Source: an uncultured Ruminococcus sp. (lineage in GTDB: Bacteria > Bacillota > Clostridia > Oscillospirales > Acutalibacteraceae). Taken from it: a DNA stretch of 6,582 bases. This document shows, piece after piece, positions 1 to 6,306 of this stretch. Position 1 is the stretch's first letter. Every line of letters starts with the position of its first letter. Position numbers and translations under genes: made by a program. The notes below the pieces were generated by a model. The model was not told the origin of the DNA. It did not search any database and was given only the letters and a program-made list of their open reading frames with translations. Where the stretch lies: positions 1 to 6,582 of the forward strand of contig CACYDK010000031.1 in assembly GCA_902773155.1 (NCBI GenBank), read 5' to 3'.

Positions 1-1512
1 GTTCTTTGTTGCAGCCTTGTAATCAGCATTACCGGCAGCCTTTACAGCAACCTTTACCTTGTAAGTGCCCTTCTTGGCGCCCTTCTTAACTGTGATCTTA
101 CCTGTTGTCTTGTTAACAGCGAACTTACCGCTCTTCTTTGTGTAAGTAACCTTACCCTTAGCTTTCTTAACGGTGATAGCCTTAACAGCCTTAGCCTTCT
201 TCTTAACGTCCTTAGCCTTAACAGTTACTTTCTTGGCTGTAACCTTAAGTGTGTTGGCCTTCTTCTTTGCAACTACAGGAGTCTCGGGCTCTGTAGGAGC
301 AGGCTCTGCGCCCTTCTCCTTGATCTCGGGAACAGCTTCGCCGGGAGCGTATACTGTAGCCTCAACAGCCTCAGGATCTGTACCCTCAACTGTAGGATCT
401 GTGCCGAGGAGCTTGAACTTGAATACGATTGTGGAACCGTCCTGAGCAACGGGAACCTGAGTGTTGTTGCCCATGCCACCGGGATGCCATGTCTTGCCGC
501 CCTTTTCGTCAACGTAAACAACCTTGAATACGTAGATATCGGGACCCTCGTCGGTCTCGTTACCGGCAGAAGCCTTTACGTTCTCAACGATCTGGAAGAA
601 TGTGCCGTCCTCAGCTTCCTTCATCGGCTTGCTTGTGAGCCAGGGCTTCTCCCAGCCCCACTCTGCGCCGCAAGCTTCCTCGGAACCTACTACATAGTAG
701 CCGGGAACCGGAGCAGCCTCAGCCTCTGTGGGAGCCTCTGTAGCGCCTGTAGCCTGAACGTCTACCTTGTATGTAGCGCCGTCCTTTGTGGCATAGTCAA
801 ACTTGGAAAGATCAAGAGTGATTGTAACGTTGGAAACAGCCTCAAGTACGAGAGCGATGTTGTCGCCGTTGTAAACAGCAGCGTCAGCAGCGTATTCCTT
901 AGTATCGTCAGCCTTCTTAACGCCCCAGCTGTCGTTCCAGGAATCGTTAGCAGCAAACTTGAACTGATAGGAACCGGACTTAACATCGGTGTAAGTGATT
1001 GTGTAAACGCCGTCCTTCTCGGTCATATGGTTGGAAGCGTCGTCCTGCTTCCAGCTAGCGCCGTTAAGGAATGTGGAGTCGCCGGGATCACCAACAGCTG
1101 TGATGGACTTGATCTCGAGGGAGGTAGGAACTACTACGCCCTTACCGTCGAGCTTGATCTCGGATGTAGCAGCGTTGAATGTGATTGTTACATCACAAAC
1201 CTCAGTTACGTTGAAAGTAACGTTGGCGTCGCCCTCTAAGCCGATCCACTTCTCGCCGTTCTCAACAACCTTGAACTGATAGCCCTCGGCTACAGCAACG
1301 TCCTTGAAAACCTTTGTGTAGAGTCCGTCAGCGAGAGTCATCTTGTTGTTCTCGTCTGTAGCACTCCAGTTGGTACCGCAGAGGTTCTCTGTACCTGCTA
1401 CAACGTAGGTAGCCTCAGCAGTCGCGTCGTCAGCAGCATTAACAACAGCAACTACAGAAAAAGCCATAAGTACTGCGAGTAATACCGCTAAGCTGGTCTT
1501 GAAAATTCTCAT
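1..1512 (-). CDS. Secreted modular surface protein, X25-like modules plus Lys-rich Ig-like domain (3' partial)
   Basis: The frame is open for 504 codons from an ATG at 1512 to the window edge, with no stop seen. AGGAG at 1523-1527 sits 10 nt before the ATG. Residues 1-26 form a signal peptide (hydrophobic core LAVLLAVLMAFSVVAVV, likely cut near VNA-A). Three beta-rich modules follow, at about 35-121, 131-235 and 271-369. Modules 1 and 3 open alike (YVVAGTENLCGTNW and YYVVGSEEACGAEWGW). Module 2 contains DGVYTITY then YQFKFAANDSWNDSWG, which resembles the X25 modules of amylopullulanases. A Thr/Glu/Ala/Pro linker lies at 257-268 and a PAPTEPETP linker at 404-412. From 415 the chain is very Lys-rich and resembles clostridial surface Ig-like repeats (FAVNKTTGKITVKKG, GTYKVKV, AAGNADYKA); in those the domain ends soon after this point, so the stop is probably close. 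No catalytic domain or sorting signal is visible. A starch- or glycan-binding role is inference. Codon choice is strongly biased (GCT, AAG, GTT, GAC), suggesting high expression. Confidence 0.85.
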   Translation of the reverse strand, partial: MRIFKTSLAVLLAVLMAFSVVAVVNAADDATAEATYVVAGTENLCGTNWSATDENNKMTLADGLYTKVFKDVAVAEGYQFKVVENGEKWIGLEGDANVTFNVTEVCDVTITFNAATSEIKLDGKGVVVPTSLEIKSITAVGDPGDSTFLNGASWKQDDASNHMTEKDGVYTITYTDVKSGSYQFKFAANDSWNDSWGVKKADDTKEYAADAAVYNGDNIALVLEAVSNVTITLDLSKFDYATKDGATYKVDVQATGATEAPTEAEAAPVPGYYVVGSEEACGAEWGWEKPWLTSKPMKEAEDGTFFQIVENVKASAGNETDEGPDIYVFKVVYVDEKGGKTWHPGGMGNNTQVPVAQDGSTIVFKFKLLGTDPTVEGTDPEAVEATVYAPGEAVPEIKEKGAEPAPTEPETPVVAKKKANTLKVTAKKVTVKAKDVKKKAKAVKAITVKKAKGKVTYTKKSGKFAVNKTTGKITVKKGAKKGTYKVKVAVKAAGNADYKAATKN

Positions 1513-1561
1513 TTTCAATTCTCTCCTTTAAATAAAAATTTTGGTCGTTAAACCTTATCTT

Positions 1562-1590
1562 ATTATAGAATAATTTAACCGATAAATCAA
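1562..1590 (-). promoter_or_regulatory. Sigma-A promoter of the modular surface protein gene
   Basis: Read on the minus strand, a -35 box TTGATT (1585-1590) is separated by exactly 17 bp from a perfect -10 box TATAAT (1562-1567). The predicted transcription start is near 1555, giving a leader of about 43 nt that contains the AAAGGAGAG ribosome binding site (1521-1529). It lies downstream of both hairpins that follow the permease gene, so the surface protein is probably transcribed independently. Confidence 0.75.
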
Positions 1591-1625
1591 GCCCGAAAAG
1601 GAAAAAAATAATATAAATATAACAA

Positions 1626-1665
1626 AAAACCGCATAACGTCATAAAAAGCCGAATAAGCGGTTTT
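1626..1665 (-). terminator. Second hairpin after the permease gene, possible intrinsic terminator
   Basis: AAAACCGC (1626-1633) and GCGGTTTT (1658-1665) form an 8-bp perfect inverted repeat with a 24-nt loop. On the minus strand the right arm runs into a U-rich tail (GCGGTTTTTTGTT, then AT-rich sequence). The loop is long, so termination strength is uncertain. The arms are symmetric, but the better U tract is on the minus strand, matching the direction of the permease gene. Confidence 0.45.
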
Positions 1666-1692
1666 CAATCAAAACGTTTCTAAACGACAAGG

Positions 1693-1721
1693 AAGCCGGC
1701 CCGACTAAGCCGGGTCGGCTT
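1693..1721 (-). terminator. Strong GC hairpin, probable terminator of the purine permease gene
   Basis: AAGCCGGCCCG (1693-1703) pairs with CGGGTCGGCTT (1711-1721) over 11 bp with one G-T pair and a 7-nt loop. It starts about 20 nt past the permease stop codon. The minus-strand tail is only moderately U-rich (CCTTGTCGTTTA), so it may work together with the second hairpin at 1626-1665. Confidence 0.6.
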
Positions 1722-1742
1722 TAGCATTAAAATTATACTATG

Positions 1743-3128
1743 TTACGAGGAAACTCCGAGGATCATCGTTGCTATTCGAACAGCGAACAGCAGGAAGGAT
1801 ACCCACATTACTGGGTGTATCTTCTTGATCTGGCCTGTGCAAACCTTGAGGATAACCCATACGATGATACCGAACATAATACCGTTAGCGATGGAATAGG
1901 TAAACGGCATCATGATGATGGCTACAAAGCCGCCGACGGAGTCTGCGATATCGCTTGAGAAGTCCATCTTGGTGACATTCTTGAGCATAAGAAGGCCGAC
2001 AAATACGAGCGCGGGCGTTGTCGCGAAGGACGGAATAGCGCCGAAAATAGGCCAAAGCGGAATGGCAAGAATAAAGAGAACCGCTGTTGTGAGAGCTGTG
2101 AGACCTGTCTTACCGCCCTCGGAAACGCCTGTTGTGGACTCAACATAGGATGTTACCGTAGATGTACCGAGGCACGCGCCGGCTACAGTACCGAGAGCGT
2201 CGGACATAAGCGCGCGGCCTACTCTCGGGAGCTCGCCCTTCTCGTTGAGGAGATTGCCCTCCTGAGCTACGCCGATGAGAGTTCCTACTGTGTCGAAGAG
2301 GTCGACGAAGAGGAACGCGAATACGATTACGGCGAAGTTCAGAGCGTTCTGAGCAACATAGGCGAAATCGAATTTAAAGAGCGTATCGGAAGCCATTGTC
2401 TGGATGGGACCGAAAACGTTGTAGTTTGTAAAATCGGGAATCAGCGAGAAAGCGCCGGCGTCCGGATTAACAACATACCAGCCGCTAAGCTGAGAAATGA
2501 TACCGAGAAGCCATGTGGCAACGATTCCGATAAGTATGGCGCCCTTGACCTTGAAATGCCATAATACGGAGATGATGAGGATTCCTACAAGCGCGAGAAC
2601 TACCTGAGGCGAGCCTACCTCGCCAAAGCTTACGAGTGTAGCGGGATTTGAAACAACGATTCCGGCGCCCTTGAGACCGATAATGGTGATAAAAAGACCG
2701 ATACCGGCCGAAATTCCGAGCTTCAGATTTTTGGGAACCTTGTTTACAAGAGTTTCGCGGAACTTAAAGATTGAAAGAATTATGAAAATAACACCTTCAA
2801 CAAGAATCGCGGTCAGAGCCACTTGCCACGGATTGGTAACGCCTGCCTTGGCAAGCTCCGGACATACAGTAAACGCGAAATACGCGTTAAGACCCATACC
2901 GGAAGCCAGAGCTACGGGATAGTTGGCAAAGAACGCCATTATCGCGGTAGCAAAGAAAGCCGAAACAGCGGTTGCCGCAAAAACAGCGTCCGCGGGAATA
3001 CCGGCAGCCGAGAGCTGCTGCGGGTTAACGGCAAGGATGTAAGCCATCGCAAGGAACGTAGTAATACCGGCAACTATCTCGGTCTTTACATTGGTGCCGT
3101 GTGCCTTTAGCTTAAAGATTTTTTCCAA
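1743..3128 (-). CDS. pbuG: NCS2 family purine (guanine/hypoxanthine) permease, PbuG/AzgA type
   Basis: A polytopic membrane transporter that imports purine bases, in this subfamily usually hypoxanthine and guanine and sometimes adenine, by proton symport for salvage. The ORF opens at ATG 3146 (467 aa), but I prefer a TTG start at 3128 (461 aa). An AGGGGG Shine-Dalgarno sits 9 nt before the TTG, no ribosome site precedes the ATG, and the protein then begins MEKIFKLKAHGTNVKTE as relatives do. In 467-aa numbering, family hallmarks are TEIVAGITTFLAMAYILAVNP (22-42, split helix 1), GMGLNAYFAF (83-92), FDTVGTLIG (284-292) and the GTSTVTSYVE...GVSEGGKTGLTA stretch (327-351). Many hydrophobic helices fill the rest and the length is normal. 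It has its own promoter at 3226-3254. I see no purine riboswitch in the leader. The AzgA-type family is secure; the exact base cannot be told from sequence alone. Confidence 0.93.
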   Translation of the reverse strand: MEKIFKLKAHGTNVKTEIVAGITTFLAMAYILAVNPQQLSAAGIPADAVFAATAVSAFFATAIMAFFANYPVALASGMGLNAYFAFTVCPELAKAGVTNPWQVALTAILVEGVIFIILSIFKFRETLVNKVPKNLKLGISAGIGLFITIIGLKGAGIVVSNPATLVSFGEVGSPQVVLALVGILIISVLWHFKVKGAILIGIVATWLLGIISQLSGWYVVNPDAGAFSLIPDFTNYNVFGPIQTMASDTLFKFDFAYVAQNALNFAVIVFAFLFVDLFDTVGTLIGVAQEGNLLNEKGELPRVGRALMSDALGTVAGACLGTSTVTSYVESTTGVSEGGKTGLTALTTAVLFILAIPLWPIFGAIPSFATTPALVFVGLLMLKNVTKMDFSSDIADSVGGFVAIIMMPFTYSIANGIMFGIIVWVILKVCTGQIKKIHPVMWVSFLLFAVRIATMILGVSS

Positions 3129-3137
3129 AGAGATTAA

Positions 3138-3143
3138 CCCCCT
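3138..3143 (-). promoter_or_regulatory. Shine-Dalgarno AGGGGG that decides the permease start
   Basis: AGGGGG lies just inside the longest ORF, overlapping codons 2-3 after ATG 3146, and is 9 nt upstream of a TTG at 3126-3128. Upstream of the ATG itself there is only an A-rich stretch (GCAAAAAAATA) with no Shine-Dalgarno. This favours the TTG start. Confidence 0.6.
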
Positions 3144-3164
3144 CATTATTTTTTTGCTTACTCA

Positions 3165-3208
3165 GCGCTTTGAACTTTTTATAAATTTTTATAAAAACGA
3201 CAAAGCGC
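3165..3208. promoter_or_regulatory. 44-bp dyad in the permease leader (stem-loop or operator)
   Basis: GCGCTTTG (3165-3172) mirrors CAAAGCGC (3201-3208). Inside, after three unpaired bases on each side, TTTTTATAAA (3176-3185) mirrors TTTATAAAAA (3188-3197) around a central TT. That is 18 perfectly matched base pairs in two arms. In the minus-strand mRNA it lies about 10-55 nt after the predicted start and about 20 nt before the AGGGGG ribosome site. No U tract follows on the minus strand, so it does not look like a terminator. It could be a leader stem-loop or an operator. Confidence 0.6.
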
Positions 3209-3225
3209 ATTTCTGCACCGTAAAA

Positions 3226-3254
3226 ATTATAAACAAAACTTATCAAATGTGCAA
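3226..3254 (-). promoter_or_regulatory. Sigma-A promoter of the purine permease gene
   Basis: On the minus strand TTGCAC (3249-3254) is followed after 17 bp by a perfect TATAAT (3226-3231). The -35 box is weak beyond TTG, which would suit activator dependence. The predicted transcription start is near 3219, leaving a leader of about 90 nt. Confidence 0.6.
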
Positions 3255-3255
3255 G

Positions 3256-3275
3256 TGCAAATCGGTAAATTTGCA
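3256..3275. promoter_or_regulatory. TGCAAAT-N6-ATTTGCA dyad, candidate operator upstream of the permease promoter
   Basis: TGCAAAT (3256-3262) and ATTTGCA (3269-3275) form a perfect 7-6-7 dyad one base upstream of the permease -35 box. Its centre is about 46 bp upstream of the predicted start. The two half-sites with 6 bp between them match the general geometry of Crp-type sites, but the sequence is not TGTGA-N6-TCACA. Binding by the adjacent Crp-like protein is inference only. Confidence 0.4.
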
Positions 3276-3332
3276 TTATTGTTACAAGATTGGAATATTC
3301 TGTATTGGAAAAAACTTTAAGATACGGCGTTA

Positions 3333-3971
3333 TTATTCTGTATCGGAAATTTCACGCAAGGTGTCAACATCGGATATCACGATTTTACGGTAGCCTGTGC
3401 TCAGAATTCCTTTTTTGCGCAGCCGTGCGAGAGTTTTGCTGACGGTTACTCTGGAGGCGCCGACGATATCCGATAGCTGTTCGTGAGTAAAATCCACTCT
3501 AAGCTCGCCTGAGCGCTCGTCAATATTATCGAGCAAAGCGCGCGCGATACGGCCGTCGGCCATCTGAAAGCTCATTGAGTCGAGCTGAGACGAAAGCTCG
3601 CGCACACGCCCGGCCTGGATCTCGAGTAAAAACATCGCGAGCCGCGGGTATCTTCCGATAAGCGATAAAAGCTCCTCGCGGTTGACCGGAGCGACCTCGA
3701 CATCCGTTACCGCTACAGCCCCGCTCATTCTCGGGAGCTTGTCAAAGAAAGCCGCTTCGCCGAGGAGCTCGCCCTTCGACGCGATCGAAAGGGTTCTCTC
3801 GTCACCGTCTACCGAGGTCATAAACACCCGGACCCTCCCCTTTTTCAGGTAGTAAAAACAGTCCGGAGAATCGCCCTGAAAATATATCATATCGTTCGCG
3901 GAAAATTTTCTTACCTTGCACTCCGTCTCAAAAATGTTCCTTATCTCCTCGTTAGCGTGAGTAGTTCTCAT
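3333..3971 (-). CDS. Crp/Fnr family transcriptional regulator
   Basis: A 212-aa dimeric DNA-binding regulator. The cyclic-nucleotide-binding-like beta roll spans about 20-115. Its phosphate-binding-cassette-like loop GELLGEAAFFDKLPRMSG (67-84) keeps GE at 71-72 and Arg81 but has Met82 where Ala or Ser is usual, so ligand binding is uncertain. A long dimerisation helix (about 108-137) follows, then a winged helix-turn-helix (about 160-200) with EQLSDIVGASRVTVSKTLAR. Against E. coli CRP, Arg180 is kept as Arg174, Glu181 becomes Val175 and Arg185 becomes Lys179, which predicts a site other than TGTGA. There are only two cysteines (18 and 38), so it is not an FNR-type iron-sulfur sensor. The ATG overlaps the stop of the upstream transglutaminase-like gene as ATGA, with a weak AAGG (3982-3985) 10 nt before it, so translation is probably coupled. 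It is the last gene of the operon. Targets and ligand are unknown. Confidence 0.92.
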   Translation of the reverse strand: MRTTHANEEIRNIFETECKVRKFSANDMIYFQGDSPDCFYYLKKGRVRVFMTSVDGDERTLSIASKGELLGEAAFFDKLPRMSGAVAVTDVEVAPVNREELLSLIGRYPRLAMFLLEIQAGRVRELSSQLDSMSFQMADGRIARALLDNIDERSGELRVDFTHEQLSDIVGASRVTVSKTLARLRKKGILSTGYRKIVISDVDTLREISDTE

Positions 3972-5419
3972 ATCACTTTTACCTTACATTTCACTTTAAT
4001 TCCGTTTTTTTCGGCGGTTACGGTCGCTGTCCCCTTACGTTTTGCCTTAATAACGCCCTTTTGGCTTACAGCGATGATTTTTTTATCAGAGCTTTTGAAG
4101 CTAGTTTTACCGCTTCCGGCGTAGACCTTAAGGGTGAATTTAGAGCCCCTTTTGAGCTTTAAAGAGGAATATCTTAGATACGGAAGCACTAAAGCCTTGT
4201 TATTATTCGTAAGCTTTATTAGCTTTTTAGGCGACTTCGCGACGGACGAGGACGATTTTCTTACAGCGTAAATATATCCGCCCTGAGCCTTTATGCCGTA
4301 GAATTCGCCGGACAGGAACGAAGGGAGCTTATATACGCGCTTTACCGCGAGAGTCTCGGTATCCAAACGGTATATTTCTCTTGCGGAATTAAAATAGATG
4401 TATTTTCCCGCTTCGCATAGCCTTGTAGTACATATCGACTCAATATTATTCTCGTTCATCGAGTAAATCATTTGTGTATTGTCGCCGCGGCGCATTACGG
4501 AGGGCTTCCCGTCATACATATCAGCGTAATAATACGCCCCGTCCTTATACAGGATCGCTGAGGTCACGTCCCGGAAAAAGCCCTTGTCGTAAAACGTATC
4601 GGAGCACGCATACTTTTTTGAGTAGGTATCGTCGCTTTTCCAGTATTTATGAAGAGAGGAGCTGTATGACTTGAGCTTCTTGTCGCTCAAAAGAAAAAAG
4701 GTATGGCGGACATAACCCGCGGAATCCGGGATCGGATCGTCCATTGTGACATCGCAGTGATAATACACGCCGTCAATATTCACCATATTCCAACAGTGTC
4801 TGAGCCTTTCGCAGTTTATAGTCCTGCTTCTGACGCCGACAAGCGACAAAAGATAGCTCATAGCTCTGGAGTAGCCCTCGCAGATCGATTTTCGGGTAAC
4901 GATAGCGCTGTAGGCGGTGTAGGATTTCAGTCCGGTTTTCTTGTATTCGCAGTGAACCGCAAGCCTGTCGTGGATCGTCAGTACCTTGCGGTAATCCGAC
5001 CACGAGTCAGGGATCCCCTCGACGAGCTTGCGTGCCTCACAGTCAAACCTTGCGACGCAGGACGGTATGTTCTTCTTCAAAAAAATATAGGAAGGCTTTA
5101 TATAATGTATCACTCCGGAGGCTCTCTCGTAGCTGAAATCGACGTAAGCGGAATCAAAATAAAAGATATCCGGGTTCTCGAAGGCGACGTTACGCATAAC
5201 GTCAAGGATATCGTCCTGCGTAACGCCGTAAGCGGAAATATTGATCTCCTCGCTCAGCTCGCGGATACAGCCGGCGATATAGTCGCAAAGTCCGGGAAAG
5301 CGCGAATCCACGCCAACAATAAACTCGTCGATTTCACCCGGCTCGGAAGCTGCCTCGGCCGGTACAAAGGAAACAATAATCGTAAAGAGGCACAGAACTG
5401 CGCAGATTAGTTTTTTCAT
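3968..5419 (-). CDS. Secreted transglutaminase-like (cysteine protease fold) protein with C-terminal Ig-like domain
   Basis: A 483-aa exported protein. Residues 1-23 are a signal peptide (MKKLICAVLCLFTIIVSF, cleavage near AEA-A) without a lipobox. An N-terminal alpha/beta region (about 30-115, with NPDIFYFDSAYVDFSY) is typical of clostridial proteins of this type. The transglutaminase core lies at about 140-240 with a visible catalytic triad: Cys180 in KSICEGYSRAM, His208 in RHCWNMV and Asp223 in YHCDVTMDDP. Residues 285-410 hold repeated Tyr-rich strand motifs (LYKDGAYYYADM, AGKYIYFNSAREIYRLD, AQGGYIYAVRK) suggesting a partial DUF5050-like beta propeller. Residues 420-483 are a basic Big_2-like Ig fold (FKSSDKKIIAVSQKGVIKA, KGTATVTA). 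Such enzymes act on surface or extracellular proteins as peptidases or crosslinkers; the substrate is unknown. The start lies 10 nt after the tcdA stop with no good Shine-Dalgarno, so translation is probably coupled; the signal peptide supports this ATG. The stop overlaps the crp-like start. Confidence 0.9.
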   Translation of the reverse strand: MKKLICAVLCLFTIIVSFVPAEAASEPGEIDEFIVGVDSRFPGLCDYIAGCIRELSEEINISAYGVTQDDILDVMRNVAFENPDIFYFDSAYVDFSYERASGVIHYIKPSYIFLKKNIPSCVARFDCEARKLVEGIPDSWSDYRKVLTIHDRLAVHCEYKKTGLKSYTAYSAIVTRKSICEGYSRAMSYLLSLVGVRSRTINCERLRHCWNMVNIDGVYYHCDVTMDDPIPDSAGYVRHTFFLLSDKKLKSYSSSLHKYWKSDDTYSKKYACSDTFYDKGFFRDVTSAILYKDGAYYYADMYDGKPSVMRRGDNTQMIYSMNENNIESICTTRLCEAGKYIYFNSAREIYRLDTETLAVKRVYKLPSFLSGEFYGIKAQGGYIYAVRKSSSSVAKSPKKLIKLTNNNKALVLPYLRYSSLKLKRGSKFTLKVYAGSGKTSFKSSDKKIIAVSQKGVIKAKRKGTATVTAEKNGIKVKCKVKVI

Positions 5420-5429
5420 GCGTTACACA

Positions 5430-6128
5430 TCACTTTATCAAGTCTTTTACAACCTCGGCGGCAATAATGAGTCCTACCGCCGAGGGAACAAACGCGGTGC
5501 TTCCGGGAGGCTGTTTGCGGACACCGGGTATGGCCGGAAGCTTTACAGGCTCTTCTCTGGAATAAACAACCTTGAGCCTCTTTATTCCGCGCTTTTTCAG
5601 CTCTGAGCGCATAACTCTGGCAAGAGGACAAACCGAGGTGCTGAAAATATCGGCTACCTCAAAGCGCGTCGGGTCAAGCTTGTTTCCGGCTCCCATCGAG
5701 GAAATGATCGGCGTTCCGGTACGCTCGGCCTGCATGATCAGCTCAAGCTTTCCTGCTACGGTGTCGATTGCGTCAACCACATAATCGTAGGCCTTAAAGT
5801 CAAACTTTCCGGAGGTTTCGGGAGTGTAAAATTCTTTATAAGAATTAACAGTCATTTCCGGATTGATATCTAACGCCCTTTCGCGGGCGACGTCGACCTT
5901 ATAGCGGCCGACTGTGCTGTGCAGGGCTATGATCTGGCGGTTAATATTAGAAAGCGCTACGGTGTCGTTGTCGATAAGGTCAAGCGTTCCTATTCCGCTT
6001 CGAGCCAAGGCCTCGGCTACATAACCGCCTACTCCGCCGACTCCGAAAACCGCTACACGGCTTTTTGAAAGCCGGACTACGCTGTCCTCGCCCAAAAGCC
6101 TTGCGGTACGAGAAAACTCTTCTTTCAT
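5430..6128 (-). CDS. tcdA: tRNA threonylcarbamoyladenosine dehydratase (TcdA/CsdL family)
   Basis: A 232-aa E1-like (ThiF/MoeB superfamily) enzyme. The family uses ATP to convert t6A at position 37 of ANN-decoding tRNAs to cyclic ct6A in the cytoplasm. The nucleotide-binding Rossmann loop is GVGGVGG (29-35), followed by LIDNDTVALSNINRQ (51-65) with Asp53, Asn61, Arg64 and Gln65, and Lys77 in GRYKV. The second half shows VVDAIDTVAGKLELI (117-131) and the subfamily-specific SSMGAGNKLDPTRFEVADI (143-161) followed by STSVCPLARVMRSELKKRGI. These separate it from ThiF and MoeB, which also carry zinc-binding CxxC pairs that are absent here. The length is somewhat below E. coli TcdA (268 aa), as is usual in Firmicutes. 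GGGAG (6139-6143) lies 10 nt before the ATG. It is the first gene of the three-gene operon, driven by the promoter at 6173-6201. It has no obvious functional link to the secreted protein and regulator downstream. Confidence 0.92.
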   Translation of the reverse strand: MKEEFSRTARLLGEDSVVRLSKSRVAVFGVGGVGGYVAEALARSGIGTLDLIDNDTVALSNINRQIIALHSTVGRYKVDVARERALDINPEMTVNSYKEFYTPETSGKFDFKAYDYVVDAIDTVAGKLELIMQAERTGTPIISSMGAGNKLDPTRFEVADIFSTSVCPLARVMRSELKKRGIKRLKVVYSREEPVKLPAIPGVRKQPPGSTAFVPSAVGLIIAAEVVKDLIK

Positions 6129-6172
6129 AAATAATACTCTCCCGATACGAATACATTAATAAGTACAGGATT

Positions 6173-6201
6173 ATTATACAACCAATCGAAAAATAATACA
6201 A
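6173..6201 (-). promoter_or_regulatory. Sigma-A promoter of the tcdA-transglutaminase-crp operon
   Basis: On the minus strand TTGTAT (6196-6201) is followed after 17 bp by a perfect TATAAT (6173-6178). The predicted start is near 6166, about 38 nt before the tcdA ATG. It sits back to back with the cysK promoter; the two -35 boxes are 33 bp apart. Confidence 0.6.
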
Positions 6202-6234
6202 TCATAATTATTCCGTAATTTTTTAAAAAAAGGA

Positions 6235-6263
6235 TTGACAAAAACAAAAACCGGTGATATAAT
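6235..6263 (+). promoter_or_regulatory. Perfect consensus sigma-A promoter (P1) upstream of cysK
   Basis: TTGACA (6235-6240), a 17-bp spacer and TATAAT (6258-6263) match the sigma-A consensus at every position. An A/T-rich stretch (about 6216-6232), possibly an UP element, precedes it. The predicted start is near 6270, giving a leader of about 135 nt before cysK. A promoter this strong for a biosynthetic gene implies tight control by other means. Confidence 0.85.
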
Positions 6264-6264
6264 A

Positions 6265-6281
6265 CCTATCAAATCACTAGG
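6265..6281. promoter_or_regulatory. CCTA-N9-TAGG dyad at the cysK transcription start, candidate repressor site
   Basis: CCTA (6265-6268) and TAGG (6278-6281) form a short dyad directly after the -10 box, across the predicted transcription start, where a bound protein would block RNA polymerase. Rrf2-family regulators (CymR, IscR) control cysK in many Firmicutes and could be considered. The motif is short and the assignment is inference. Confidence 0.3.
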
Positions 6282-6306
6282 ATTACTAAGTTTTGGAGTG
6301 AAGGCA

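Noticed and set aside
484..1239. 251-codon plus-strand ORF
   Set aside because: It is antisense to the surface protein gene, has no ribosome site and a low-complexity product; the strong codon bias of the real gene removes stops from the opposite strand.
3147..3240. Purine riboswitch ahead of the permease gene
   Set aside because: The leader is AT-rich and lacks the conserved purine aptamer core and its three-stem arrangement; only a simple two-arm dyad is present.
3321..3344. Terminator after the crp-like gene
   Set aside because: GATAC and GTATC pair over only 5 bp and overlap the end of the coding region; the T run follows after a gap. It is too weak to call, so some read-through towards the permease is possible.
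4703..5410. 235-codon plus-strand ORF
   Set aside because: It is antisense to the transglutaminase-like gene, which has a signal peptide, catalytic triad and operon context; the plus-strand product shows no recognisable motif.
5980..6201. Minus-strand ORF of 73 codons reaching upstream of tcdA
   Set aside because: It is an out-of-frame shadow crossing the tcdA promoter and start, without a ribosome site or recognisable product.
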